Below, piece after piece: positions 28,301-43,300 of a stretch of DNA of 64,000 nucleotides. A program made the position numbers and the translations under genes. Under the pieces are notes generated by a model. That model searched no databases. It was given only the letters and a program-made list of their open reading frames with translations, and was not told the origin of the DNA. Within the stretch, counting starts at the first letter, position 1; every line of letters begins with the position of its first letter. Source of the DNA: Triatoma infestans (lineage: Eukaryota; Arthropoda; Insecta; Hemiptera; Reduviidae); NCBI GenBank assembly GCA_011037195.1, contig JAAEAF010001528.1:1-64000 (forward strand), written 5' to 3'.

Positions 28301-31300
28301 TGTAAACAAAACATCCTGATGATGGGCGAACGCCCGAAACCGGGCGATGACCACAAAAAGAAGCAGGCTATCAAGGAAAATATCTTTGATGCTTTCCAAC
28401 TTTGCGGATCAACCACAACAGATATAAACAATCATATTTCTTATGATAAATGAACAGTTTCTTCTTGTCTCCATTTTAATAATATGTTTTCCATGACAGA
28501 AGAGATATTCATAAGTAATTAGTTTAGGTAACTATGTAACGATCCTTTTTAAAAAAATTTAAGAGTCATGTTCTTAGTAAACTTAGTATTCTTTAACTAC
28601 TGTGAAGACGTACAATATCTATCTGCATCGTTTTTTTTTTCGTCTATCTTATTTCCAATTCTTTTTTAAACAAAAACTCGAATTTCAAGTTTTTTTTTTA
28701 ATCGTAATTCTAATTTTGATTGTCGTTTGTGCATATTGCGTTAATGTTGAGCTCTTCAAAGAAATTTTCTCCACTAGGTTTCTCCTAGGTGGGAGGGGTA
28801 ATTCAATTATTGACCTTGCTTTATATCTCTTCATTACATTCCACTCGTTAAGTCATTCATTGTTAAGCCAGAAGTATTCTCTGAATCATCTCCCCATTAT
28901 ATGTAATTTTGCTACGGATATACCTAAAGAGGAAGAAAATGTAATCCAATTGTTGTCACAGGTGTACTGGCGCAATGACCAACTTGAGTTTACAAAGGAA
29001 CACTGAATAGTCTTATTGTGAGACTTGATGCCCTTCCCGTGGATCCTCAGGAAGCCGTAAACCTTTTAACGGGTCTTATTAAACAATCTTCTCATATGCA
29101 GCACAATACGACTCCAATAAAAAAAGTTCAACATACCTGTGTTCAACAAACCCTGGTTTGATTACCTGTGCCTACAGCGAGAAAGTAGGCATTTATTTAG
29201 TCTTCTAAACTTATTCCACAAGACTAATTCCTGTATCGTTAAATTAACTTATCGCGAAGTTAATGCTAAGTTTAACTTACTTTGTAGAGAAAAGAAAAAA
29301 AAAACAGTTTTTTATTTCAATAAATAATCAATTGAAGTCGGTTAGAGACACTAAGCAATTATGGCGCTTCAATCATTTAAGAGGTTCTAGCCTGAGCTAT
29401 AACAATAGTATCTCACAGAGTAAATGGGTTTCACACTTTCAATCTTTACTTAAGCCTTTTTTGCATCCTTGTCCTACACTTTATGCAGAACCATATTTCA
29501 CATCTTCGTTTCTTGATGCTCCGTTCACCCTCGAAGAATTACAGATAATTGTTTCTAACTTGAAAAACAAGGTTACGACAGAATTAGCTATGAATTTTAC
29601 AAACCCAGTAACTTTTCGGGATAAATTGTTGTCACTTTATAAATCTTTTTGGGTTCGGCAGGATACCGCCTTCATTTTCAAAATCTCTCATAGTTCCCCT
29701 AACAAATCAGGTGATGTCAATAATGTATGTAATTACAGGGGTATTTCTTGCACTGACTCCATTGCTAATATTTTTTCTAACCTTCTTCTACGCCGCCTTG
29801 AATCTTTTGTTTCAGATAATAATTTGTTAAGCGAATACAGGCGGGTTTTAGACGAAGGTACTCTACCTTAGATAATCCTTTTTATTAACCAATACTATTA
29901 ATATTAATTTGTTCAGCCCAAGAAAAAACTATATTATTTTTTCATTGATTTCAAAGCGGCGTTTGATTGTGTTCATCGTCCATCCCTGTTCCTCACTCAA
30001 GCTTTTTAATCTTGGGATTTCCTCAAAATTTTTAATGGCTCTTCAAGTTCTATACTCTGCCACGGAATCTGCAGTTAGATGTAAGGAAGGTATATCTCAA
30101 TTCTTCCAGGTCGGTACTGGGCTGAAGCAAGGCTGCTTCTCAGCCGCTTTTATTTTCAATTTTTATTAACGATTTACCCGCATTATTAGAAGGTGGAGTC
30201 CACGTTGGATCCAATAGGATTAACGTTTTATTATACGCCGACGATGTTCTGTTAATTGCAGACAATCGGTTGCTTCGTCAAAAAAATATTAATCTATTGC
30301 AGGCTTATTGTGAGCAATGGAATTTGTCCCGTAGTCTTAGTAAATCCAAGATTGTGGTTTTTCGTCGAGGAGGTAAAATGGCATCCAATGAACGATGGTT
30401 CTATAAATGTAAGGAAATACAGATAGTTAACAAATATAACTACTTGGGTATAACGTTGTCTAGCTGCTTTCTTTTTTTGACCACTTTAACAAAAAAAGTC
30501 TCTATTGCCGAGTTGGGACTTAATACCGTTTGGGCTAATCTGGTTTCAATGAATGATGTGCCATTATGGATTAATTATCAAGCCTATAAAACTGAGTCCC
30601 GTGCGACTGTATGTCAAGAGTGGGTTTTGAGAAATTCGAATTATTGTAGAAATTTCAAAGATACTTTCTATAAAAAAATTGTTTTCACTCCCCTCCTGCA
30701 GCCAAATTATATACTTATTGAAACGTCTCTGGATGCGGTTTTCCTTTATACACTGAAATTATACATTAATTATTGCCTTAATGTACTTGATTGAACTTGT
30801 ACTTGATCATCGCTTAACTAAGATCGTAGCGCTCTCTAAGTTGGGTTAGGCTCTCTGAACTGCATTCTGTAATTTTGACACTTCCTTACAGAACAAATTA
30901 ATGTGAAGAAAGCAACTTGACACTTTGGTTTCTTCTTTGAAGAGTTCATCCAGGAGGGAATCTCTTCTCCGAACAAAAAATTCGGATAGATTTTTTTTGT
31001 ACCGTACTTTAATAAAAGATAATGAGGAATTTGGAGGTATTGCGCACCAAATTCGGAAAGTTCTTATGGTTTATCTGACCTAAGTTTGTGGATCAAGCTT
31101 AAACGAGAGCTCTTAAATTTAAATAGCGCTCCTTGGATGGAAGAGCTCTGTTAGACATGCAATCTTCAGCAGCCAGAAACACTTTACCACTTTCTTGGTG
31201 GATGTCCGGCATATGTTGACTTAAGAAAGCAATTTTTTTGTTTTGAATTTCATTCTAGCCATTTCATTGTGCAACTCTTTTTCACAAACTCAGATCATTT

Positions 31301-34300
31301 ACTGCTGAAATTTGTTCGTCGGATCTGGAACTTTAGATGTACATACTTAAATTCCTCAAATTGAAAGAGTATTCATGATTTTATGTTTTCTAGCCTGTTT
31401 TTAAGACAAGTTTGTTTATTGTAATCAATAATTTATATCTCATATTATATTTCTTCTAGTTTTACTCGATTTTTTCTTTCCTTTAGCCATTAAAATGTTT
31501 GTTCCGGATGTAAGATTAGCGATTTTTTGTTTGTTTTTCCTGTTTATTTAGTTTCTATTTTTTTTATCTAATTTTATGTAATTATTATTACCTACTTATA
31601 TGTGGTTTCATTACATGTATATTTCATTAAATAAATTTTTAATCTGTAATTATTACGTTGAAATATAGGGGTAATATTTTTTTATTATATTTAAACAAAC
31701 TCCGGCAGACGGCAATTTGCCATGTCTTTTGTACTTTTTATTTCATTTTTGTAATTGTAATTTTGTACCATTTTGAAAAATAAAGTACTATATAATAATA
31801 ATATATCTGCATCTTGTTACATTGAAATATTTATAATATTTGACCTATGCCAGTTTATTTTGTTTGAAAACAATTCTAAATGGCAATGTTGATGTTTGCG
31901 TTTAAAGTGGATGTAATGGTATACATCCACAAAAACTTCCAATTGATGGATTTGGACCCCTCTTGATTGATGTTAGGTCCCCTCTTGGAACTAAAACGAA
32001 ATATCAAGGTTGAACTTTCTGTGATTTTTTTAATTTTTGAGTGATGCTGACCACATATATATATACACAGAATTTTCTGAAAAACACTTATTTTTAACTA
32101 AATTTGCTCTGTGCAATTCTATGTCACAATGTTTTGACAAAAACATCCTGATGATGGACGAACGCCCAAAACCGGTTGATGACCACCAAAAGAAGCAGGC
32201 TATCACGGAAAATATCTCTGATTTTATGATTAATATTTATTGCTCGTCTGGTCGGGAGGGTCCAAACCCTACGCTATCAGTCTTCTTAAACCACAATCCC
32301 CAGTAACATCTGACTAATAGCCCTGTCCGGAACCCCAATGAGCACCTTTTACTTAAGTTTGCTTCAATCCGATAATAGTATGTGCTTAAATTTAAACTTT
32401 CTTTAAAATTTTAAGATGTATGGCGTATATATAGACCTTTATAACAAAAAAGACCACAAAGAATAAACTCTCCATTTCCAACAAATAAAATACTCTATTT
32501 TGCAATCATATTTTGTGGAAAAATAATGTGGATTTGTTTAATCATTCATTATTCATTCATTCAGGCAAACATGAAATTATTTTAAAAGCAAATAACATTA
32601 GAAAATAAATGAATGGTCTTCTTACAAGCAGTTTCTGATAATATGATTTATGATTATGATTACAATTATCTCTGATTTATGATTGCCACCGCACTCATTA
32701 GCAGTTTCTCACTGTTTCTGTTTAATTTGAATTTGATTTTTGTTAGAACGCACATTTGTTATTTTACTATAACCAAATTTACATAACCTTTTTTAGAATC
32801 AAGAAACTAAAGCGACTTATTACATTATGTCCACACATCAGTAAATTCTTTAGTTCTAGGACTGCTCTTCAGTTAAAAATTCGTTGGGGTTTATTTAGAA
32901 CACTGACTCATAGTAGGGAATTAATTCGAAAGTTGTTGGGATGTTATATATCATTACACTACAGTGAATCACAAATATCAATAAGATCTAGATAATTTGA
33001 TGTTGGTCCGCATAAAACCTATCCCACAGATGTCCTTTGCTTACACGATTGTTATAAAACTATGTATACGTAGTTTACGAAAAGATGTTTAAATATCAGT
33101 TATTACAAAAAGATATAATGAAAATACATAACTACTACATTCTTTCTAATTGTTGAGTATTCCCATTTTTTTCCCCTTTACAATCAATGATCAAAATGCC
33201 TTATTTGAATAATCATCTTCATTTTTAACTAAGTGAGAATAAATCGAGTTAAATGCTTGATAGTTCTTATTTCTCAAGAAGATTTTGCATATTTCATTGT
33301 AAATATACACAAATTCCTAGAAGGAAATAAAAGTTACGCTTTTAACTCCACCCTCTAAGGTGCAATCCGCAAGATCCAATTTTCAGGTTGCTATAATACT
33401 ACAAATTTACATCATAAATATATAATAAATCTTTTGGTAAGATATCACTTACAGTTTTTTGGAGGCACTACGGTGACTTGGCTTACTTTCCCATAAACGT
33501 TAACAACTGCAAATACTCTTTCTGGAATGTTGTCGGCAGCGACCCCTTGTGACACTCCATTAACATAGAATTCTAGCTCTCCCTGAGTAAATAAAAAAAG
33601 TCGTTACATAAAAACGATGATTAATATTATTCCTTAAAAATGTAAATACTATTTCCATTCTTTTAAACGGAAATAACAATACACTAACGCTAATCCCCAC
33701 TCATTTTAATTCAAAATAATAAAACGAAATAATCGAAAAAATTAATGTATATTACAAAAAAAAAAGGGAAGACAATGCCCATAAGTAATGGCGCAGCATA
33801 ATCGTGCATATCGGCTTTAACTGATCATTAACTTTTCATTAATAGACTTGTTTCATATGCACACAAAATCCTGGATATATAAATGTAAAACATTAATCGT
33901 AAAAAGCGATTTGATATCAATTTAATTCATTCAAAATTTGTTCAGCATTATGTTTCAAATTATCATTCTCTTAGAAATTTGAGACATCGTACCTAATCAC
34001 AAAATCAGAAAACATCAACCTTCATAAAATTATATTTCCCTTCCTTTTCAAATGCATTCTGAAAAGGGGACTTTTTATATTTGCTCAAATCTTTTGGAAG
34101 AAGAAAATCATTTTTGAGATAAAATGAGCAATAAAACAATTTTATACTTTTACGCATTAGTATTAGTAAAAATCATTTAAAGTTATATCTTCTTAAAACA
34201 TTAAAGTATAGGCATTCATTTATATAGTATAAACTGACTGCTTAGATTCAGACAGACGTAACTACACTTTTGTCGTTTCCGGGTTTACGTCTATACTCAC

Positions 34301-37300
34301 AAGAAATGTCATACCTCCCTTACGGCAAACAAACAAATGTAAATGTCTCTGCTTGTGTCCTGTAACAAGTTCTTCCAATTCATAACACCGAGGAATGCAT
34401 TTTTATTGTTAGCAAAAAACTTAAAATAGTAATAACTCAAAACAGCAGTTTTGTAGTTCCGTCGGTCTGACATAATTATGTTCTCATACAATATCTCACA
34501 TTACTCTTATTTTTATAAACGAACAACAGAAATATTCCACCTTTACAATCAAGATGTCACCATTTCATCACAAATTCATTTCTGATTTCATTTGTGGATT
34601 TTCTGGGGATGGATTATTTTCACTATTATTTTTTTAAAGCTTAATAAAACACAGGTGATACTATTACGTGTTTTGAAGAAAAAAACACTGATTTTTTTCC
34701 CTTTTTGGGGCAACTAAAAATTCCATGTTCTTGCTTTTCTTTAAATAGTTTAAATTTTAATGCCATTAAAGACATGAAACTTTAACGACTAATCTAATAA
34801 AAAAAAAATTGTAACTTGTAATCATATGTTAAATTTTCACAATATTAAAAACTATAATTAGACCTCAAAAATGTATTTCTGGATAATTTAGAAATTTGAC
34901 ACGATCATAACACTTCCTTTCCCAGCAGTAAGAGAAAAAATTAACATTAACTAAATTACATATAATTAGAAATGTATGTTAGCCTTTGGCGATAAAAAAA
35001 ATTGAATCTACTAAGTATTTTTAAGAAAGTAAATCAATTTATGTTAGCAGTTACTTTGATTATTAATGCTTATGTAAATTACAACTTACACCACTTGTCC
35101 TCATAACTCCGATCAATTCTCCTTCGATGATTCTGTCCAAATTCAAAGGATAAACTTCCAAAAGAGTCCTGCCGTCTTTTAGTATGGATTTTCCTGAGAG
35201 TACCTATAATATTTTTTCTAATATTAATTTTTTTTTACAAACTCTCCAAGATGCCAGTTCAAGCAAACATGTTATCAGTAAATAAGACGATTAAATATAT
35301 ATACAAGTATATCAGAAATTTTTTTTTTTTCTAGGAAAATAAGTTAATACGAAAATATTGGAAATAAGCTAATTTTGGTTGTATGAATGAAGCATGTAAA
35401 AAAAAAAAATTATAAAAATTGCATTCCAAGTAGTTAAATATTAACATTATTTGATGTTACTGATCAATGTGTGTACATAACAAATTTATATCAATTAAAG
35501 TGTGTATGTCCTGTATGAGTGTTTTTCTTTCAGAATTCATTCTTGAATAACCACTTAACAAGAAGGTTCAAGAGGGTTATGAATATGTTTAAGTTAATTT
35601 AGTCTCGACTAATTACTTTTTTGAATATATGGATGGGGCCGCAATGCTAGGATAATAACTGATATTTTATCCGTCGTAGTATGCATATTCCCTTTTTCCT
35701 GATCGGTTTCGGATTTTCATCCATTTTCAGAGCAAATTCACCAAATTCGTGTAGTAGAGTATTCACTTCATCAACGCAATGTTACTGTTAAACTCACATT
35801 TGTTGGTTTGTTGATTGTCAACTTGTTTTATCCATAAGAGCAGCGTTTATATTACAATGTTAAATTATATGCATCTTATAAACTTATGAAAGACCATAGA
35901 AAGATCTATTCAAGCACTAGATGCACTTTAGTAGGGCATATAGCATATCAGCTATAGAATATGAAGTCAACTTATTTCACTACAACTATTTACTAATATC
36001 AAATGTAAACAAGTTGATTGGTTCGCCCATTTGATAGTTTGGGTCTTCCTTGTGAATGATAGAATACTCATTATCGAGAATTTTTTTACTAAATTGAAAA
36101 AAATGCTATCATACTTTAACTCAACTTTCTTCTTTTCAGTTTAAAACAATCTTTATCAATAGCGCACACTTTCTAATCACAAAATATTTACGGATTGTTT
36201 ATTTATTTATTTAAAGATTACAGCATCTACCCTAAAGCTTATATTAAAGAAAAACGTATTTTACCCAAGGAGTTATGTTTAACAAGAAGTCAAAAAAAGA
36301 AATGAGAAGACTGTTCTAGGTCCCCAATCTTTTCAAATATTTTTTAGGTTAGATAACACAGATCCGTTGATAAACGGAATCTGATGTTTGTATATATTTC
36401 TACTTTTTTCGAAATATTTAAACGTCTTAGAATCAGACTAAATCAGAAATTTGTGGACAAGAATATTCTATAAAATAGATCATTTACTACACAAAACTTA
36501 AAGATTTTTGTCAAATAACAAAACTTAAAGGAGGAAAGGCTGTTTTTTTTCAATATCATCAGATTAAGATTTTTTATTTTTGTTTTAATGTTAATGAAAA
36601 TAATATATTTACTTTGTTTGCATAATTTTGTTAATCATAAACCTATATTATTAGAAATTTGACATATTATTTTATGTATAATCAATAAATTTAGCAACTA
36701 CCAAACACAAACCACAAACTTTTAAGTTATATTCTTCTTAACCTTTTGTAATATTCAACTCAATTTGTAAAGAATAAAGACATTATATTGCAGTCTTAGA
36801 ATAATATTACAGTTTTCCAGATAGGAGATGCTTTAAGCATTTTTTTAAAATATACTCTATCATTATTTCATTTATTTTTATGAAAATTTTTAATGCAAAA
36901 TAAATACGTCTATTCTTCAGCTACGCTAATGACTTTGTACACAGTCATTAGCATAGCCAAACAGATTCAAAATCTTGTTAAACATTTTCCTACTAAATAT
37001 GATACAAAATTTTACAAATCTTATCAAAGTTTTATATTAACTTATGGCAACAATCCTTGGACATTTAATCTTAAAGGAGTTGCAAACATCATCTCCCTGT
37101 TCCTATAGAATATTTATAAAGAAACAATAGTAGGCAATAGTAATTTAGAGTAGTTCAACTTATGCCCATGAAGCTCGTAATTGCTTGACTTAAGCTCGTA
37201 TAATCGTCAGAAATAGTAGTGATTTATTGTATTTTTTAAATATTTGTTTTTTTAATTGCAACAATCGATTATGCATGTCTACATTATTAATGTCATTCAT

Positions 37301-40300
37301 TTTTAAAATTTACATGCAATATCAAATTAGAAATTAAAGGCTATGGAGAACAAATATTCAACAGTTTTATTTTAGATCAAGAATTCATATACTAGTTTTA
37401 TGATATCTATATGTTCGAGAATATAATTTACTCATATTGAAAAGGAGCTTGCAAGTATTTGTAAAGCTCTTTAAATAATCTATCCCTTTTGTGCAAACTC
37501 CCTACTCTATGTTTGAGATCCTCCCATTCGTGGCGGCATCTCTCGCAGCATAGCGAAGAGGTTCTCTGCTTATTTTGTATACGTAAGCACAGCAAACTGT
37601 ACAGTTACATTTCAATCTATTGCCGCTACATGCTTGTTTATGGTTAGCCGTTAAACCATGGAGGTTTTCCGACAGTAGGCACGTACCTCTTGTAGAAGGC
37701 TCCTTTTTCTGAACTACTGTATTCTAGTTACCACATACTCAAGATGAGGCGCCTTATGAGTTATCTGATGTTCATCCGTTTAAGGGAGTTTCATGTAGAT
37801 CATTTCCTCTGAATTGGAAGTCTCTTTAGACAAGCCATTTCGTTGTGTCTTAGGCCAGAGTCCCCTCTAATCCACATAAAGCTTGTCTTAAGCTTTCTTT
37901 CTGATATTAGAATATTAAGAAGTTCCAAAATTTCTAAGTCAATGAAATTAGGAGGGCAAGGCGTAGTGATTTGGCTATTTTTATCAGCGAGGTTTTCCTA
38001 TCATTCAGTTTTAAAAACTTCTTATGCTGCAAAGTTCTAATGTATTGTAGAGCTAAGCGAAGAGCTGTTAATGCTGCCGAAAACATTGATTGATGCAGTC
38101 TCTGGTATGGAAGCGTAGGCGTCAGGCCATCGGGCTTTTATGAAGTCATGAAAGTGATGTTTACACTGCTAAACTCGAAAATGAACAGAATAAGAGTTAT
38201 CTTATTCCCAAAGTGGGCAGTACCTCAAAATTTGTATATTCTTTGGAATCTATCCACTAATGAGGAAGCATTTTTGTTATTTCAATACTTGCATGTCAGG
38301 GTTTGCTATTTAGGTGACATAATTAAATTTAATAAGTGCCGATCCGATAACTGTGCTCTGTAGGTTAATGGCAACTCGCCTGATTCTGCATACAGGATAT
38401 TTATAGGTGAGCAGCGTAAAGAGACCCAAGCAGGTCCTAACAAATTTATTTAGCATTATCTGAGCTGATTTTAAAGGTACACGCGCACTTGTCCGAACCG
38501 ACCGACAACAGAACGCATCGCTGCAGCCCGGGATTGAATGCCGTAGCGCCATTATAACCGCGCATAACCGGCAATCACGATCATTGCAGTCAGTGGATTA
38601 GTTTATTTCATCGAAGATGGATCCAGAAGTTATTATTGCGAGTTTGCTGTGCGAGGAAAAGGAATAACAAAATGAATAAAAGAAACTCCCAAAAAGGAAG
38701 GGTAATAATTAAAATTTATTTAATTTATAAATCAAACCTTTTTTGATTTAGAAATTAAATACAAAAAAAAAAAAAATTCAAACTATTATTATTATTATGA
38801 TATAGTTTAACATACATGGTTTCCTCTTGTGCTTCGATATTTCCTTATAATAATACTTTTCCGTTCTTGATTGGAATAGTTTTTGCCAGCAAAATCGTAC
38901 AATTCCTTGCACCCACTAACAAATATTATTGTTTCTTCAATTAATTTAGATCAATTTTATTTTTCTTTTCTTTCCGTTGTGTTAGGGCTCACTGACCACC
39001 ATGCAACGCACCGCTACAGACTGACCACCAAAATATTCCATCCCGAATTTTCGGCACTGTTCGGATAGTGCGCGTTGATTCATTTCAAATACACTAAAGA
39101 ATTAATTAACGACCGTTGTGATGTGATCCGTTGGCAGTAGGTTCGGACAAGTGCGCGCGTACCTTTAGATAGATTTTTTTGCCCCGGGAGTAAAAGTAGT
39201 AACCAAAATCCATAACTGCCATAATTGCTGACGTAAAAACTAATAAAGATACATTCGGTCTGCACCTCGTTTGTTATGAGAGATCGATCTAAGATGTTAA
39301 AGTCTTTCTGTTTTCGCCTACAGGTTGTTATATGTGCTTCCAGGACAGAGTCGGCTAATGAAAGTCCGCGAAACCTGGCCTGTAAGGGAAAACTCCTTAG
39401 ACCGTCTCTAATGTTCCCTGCAAACCCTGCCTTCTTTTTTTTTGTAAAGGGACATATATATGTTTTCTGTTCGGAAATTCAAGCCCATTTGCCATTGTCC
39501 AGTTATACAAACACCTTTACGGACACCTTTTCTAAATTGCTCTTATATCGATTAACGTCTTTTGCCGTAACATATATAGAGATGTCGTCAGCATATTGGA
39601 GCATCTTCGTTTCTGGAGAAAGAATAGCTTTAATATCCGATCTATAAATATTATATAGGATTGGGTCAAAACTGGCCCCTGTGGCTGTCCCATCTTCGCT
39701 ATATATGGTCCCTGCAAAATATCGTTTATTTTAAAATATATTATATTCTTATCAGACATGTTTTGTGTGAATATATAAATAGGTAAACCAATCATTTTCA
39801 TTTTATTTATTAAAACTTGAAATTCAGGGTGACGGGTTAAAAAGTTTAATTTGGAGGGCTCTCTAAAAGTTGCAACTTTATACGGTTTAGGGAAGTTGTC
39901 ATCAATAATTTTAGTAAGGTTATACTTTTAGGGGGTTTAAGTAGGAATAGAAAATTTTGGATTACCGGAGGAAATAAAACAATAGAATAAAAATCAAAAC
40001 AATACAACATGGCAGGGCTGGTGAATAAGAGATCGATCTTATCGGCTATAACCGGACTTGGTCTGCGGGAGGTATTCGACCTCATGATAGATGACCAGCG
40101 GCTGACAGAAAAGATAAGTATACTGAAGATAATATTAATGATATTAATACTAGTAATAAAGATGTTAATATTAGTAATAATAATGATGATAAGTCTGGGA
40201 AAGACGACGAGAGATCGCAGACTCGCGAAAATATGAATCTGAATATGCGCGCCGCGAAGGCGGTGAAAAAACAAGGATAGTAGAGCGAATATTCATGATG

Positions 40301-43300
40301 CTACTAATGATAATAATAATAATAAAATTAATAATGAAGATCTGTGGAAACAGGTATACGAACTTGACTGGTTTGCAGAGTCTACAGACATAGGTCCTTC
40401 AATTCTACATGTAGAAGGTCGGAACCGGAATGTAGGCAATATCATCGAGCCACAAGCGGTAAATGGATACATACAGAGGCAACAGCTATTCAACTGATAT
40501 GTTGATATCAGGGCGTGGGAAAAAAACGAATCATGACAGAAACACCTGGAGCGGCTAACTATCTAATTAACCACAGTGGTTTGGAAAAACGAAACCTGAG
40601 GGCTTTTGTTTCAGAATACCGAATTTATTCGAAGGGGGTCATTAGAGGGATTGAAATATCATTTATAGAGAAGGAAATTCTGCCCCCCTTCGAAATGAAA
40701 TTTCGGTGATAAAGGGAGAAAGAAAGAGTGTACAAAAGATCCGAAAATAGGCCTCCTGCAACTTGGTTCTTGACCTTGGATAGTCACAAACTTCCGAGAC
40801 TTGCCACTTTGTATGGAGCGACAAACATTTCCAAAGTTGTAGAGTTTCTATAATTTTGTCAGGCTATAGCGAATCTTCTTTTACTCGATTACACTCTTCC
40901 ATCCACCAAGGTTTTCCACTACGATTAGGCTTTATACAAAGCCATTGTGGACACAGGTATAGACTTTTGTGCTACATAGTTTATTATCCTCATAAATGAA
41001 TACGCTGTGGAGTCTATAATTTCTGCATCAATCAGGGACCGATAATCTTCCCAATTAACTTTTTTGAGATTCCAACCACCGGCTCTCGGATGCCTGCCTA
41101 ATCCGACTCCCTGCAGTTGGCCCCGGCCGAAGCTCGTCTCCATCGTATGTCATCAAGCTCTATCTTCATGTGTAGTAAAACATACGAAAGAATGATAAAG
41201 CTTAGGTTAAATTGGTGGCTGCAAAAATATAAAAAGCTTCCCCCATATCAGCTGGCTTTCTGAAAACAACGTAGCACGTTAGATTATTTGTCAGCATTTG
41301 TCATATATGTGGTGCATATAAGCTTGACGGAATTCCAATATATGTTTATTAACATACATTGGCTGCCTATGTGGATATACATAAAACTTATAACTACGTA
41401 AATATCGCTATAGTGAAAGATACCATAAATTGAAATGGAAGCTCCACATTGAGAAAGTCGCGAAAGCTGCGAGAAAAATTTAAATTCTTATGGTATGTAG
41501 CGATGTGACTTATTATAGGGTGGATCTATTAAAACCCTCCTTCTTTACCGGAACTTAATTTTGTCCAAGTAAGATTATACTTGCGTAACTTATGGTGATG
41601 CCTATCAATCATACGCCGCAATAAAATCCGAAAATAGGGCCAACATCACTTCTCATTCTTTAAAATGAAGTCTCACGAAAAAAAGTTCCCAATACAAGTG
41701 ATAGTAATGTATTCAAACAGTGTGAGAAATTTCATGAAATCAGTCAGTTTTTTTATAGATCAAATCGCAGAAAACTGAAATAACTAGCAAAAACGAACTT
41801 CTGGTCAACCGATTTTCTTCAAACTCACGAATAACCATTCTAATTAATATTATTTAGATGACAGAATTTTTATAATATACAAAAATTGCACTTTAGAGGA
41901 AAACATAATCATGCCCCTCTCCAAATAACCTTCTTAAATGGATTTTTCTAAAAGCTTCAAATAAAAGTTTCAGTTCTTTTTATGTACTGTCGTTATATTA
42001 GAACTGGAACATTACAAGAAAATTATTGAAGCTGTTTTCGAGAAAATCTCAGAAAAGTGAGAAAAAACTGTTTAGTAGAAACGTACTTGTGGTCAACTGA
42101 TTTTCTTAAATCTCCGAATATTGGCAACATATTTAATATTATTTAGATGTTACAATTGTATAATAAATTAAAATAGCACTTTGGAGAAGGAGAACCTCAC
42201 CCCTCCTTCAAAAGCATCCTTAAATGAATTTTCCGAGAAGTGTTTTAAATAAAAGTTTCTCCTTGTATGTGAAGTAAATATGGAGAGTTTAAGAAAATGG
42301 TTGGAGCTTTTTTTATGCTTTTAACATATGGGTGGGTTGGCTGCCAAGTGGTGTAAGTCACAAAAATTAAAAATGGACTTAACACCTCTTGATTGCCAAG
42401 GCGGTTAGGAGTTTCGTTCAGTGTAATTACATTCAACCCTATCTGTAAGCGACTAATGAACTAGAAACCACGCCACTTGTCGGATTCGAGGAACTTCATG
42501 TCTTGTAACGTTCTAATGTCTAGTAAGTGGTTAGAATCCACGTTTCAATTTTGGTGACTTGGCAGCCAACTCTCCCATATATTAATATTAATTAGACGTT
42601 AAAACCATATATTATACTGTAGTGGTACTTTAGAAAAAAGCATAACGTTTCTGGTCCCCCAGAACCCCAAAAAGAAATTTTCCCTGGAAAATGTTTCATA
42701 TAAAAGCGATAAAAGGAAGGTATTAGTTCAGTATTTAGCGCACTGGACTTCCACGCGGAAGTCCCGGGTTCGAATCCATTTATGCTGCCCTTAGATTTTC
42801 TCTTCCTAGGAGCCTCTACAGCTCACTGCCCGGCGATGGTCAGTGTTGTCTATAATAAAAGAACACTATCTGTAAGCCGGCAGTGCACTGAGAAGGCTCC
42901 GGACACCAATGTCCATAAAATGTTGATGCGCCTTAAATTAAAAAAAAAGATAAATAAATAAAAGAATAGGTATTTATGTGTGTAGGTAGTATACGAAGTT
43001 TAAAGAAAATCTTTGGAGCTGTTTTCGAGAAAATCACAAAAGCTGAAAAACCATTCAGTAAAGTCGCATTTCCGTTTGATGGATTTTGCGAAATCGTCTT
43101 GTCTTATGCAGTGTTAGTGCCGTTTAGGACAAGTTTGATCTTCTGCAATTTTCGTTTTGAGATATTCTGTTAACACACACACTTTGCAAACAAAACATGT
43201 TTTCGTATTCAGGGGACCCTAAGACATGTTTTTCCGGTAAAAATCAATTTCGAAAATCTGGCATGATCGCAATACTTCCTCTTACTAGGAGTGAGAGAAG

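Larger units (their letters stand above)
37430..41150 (-). mobile_element. Decayed LINE, antisense, split by two insertions
   Basis: On the minus strand in order: linker with [15 protein letters not shown] and [11 protein letters not shown] (41143-40925), RT pieces [20 protein letters not shown] (about 39720-39660, PQG motif) and YADDISIYV in a shifted frame (39600-39560), thumb region QKNL then [14 protein letters not shown] on either side of the inserted TIR element, and a C-terminal [14 protein letters not shown] knuckle near 37530. The RT core box is readable but all frames are broken. A plus-strand ORF1-like block (40009-40760) interrupts it. Confidence 0.7.

Noticed and set aside
36893..37108. 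71-codon open frame in Neurl4 intron 2
   Set aside because: No motif, splice context or similarity to anything else in the window.
39846..40274. 142-codon minus-strand hydrophobic open frame with Ile/Asn runs
   Set aside because: Antisense of an Asp/Asn-rich low-complexity stretch on the plus strand; no membrane-protein features beyond composition.
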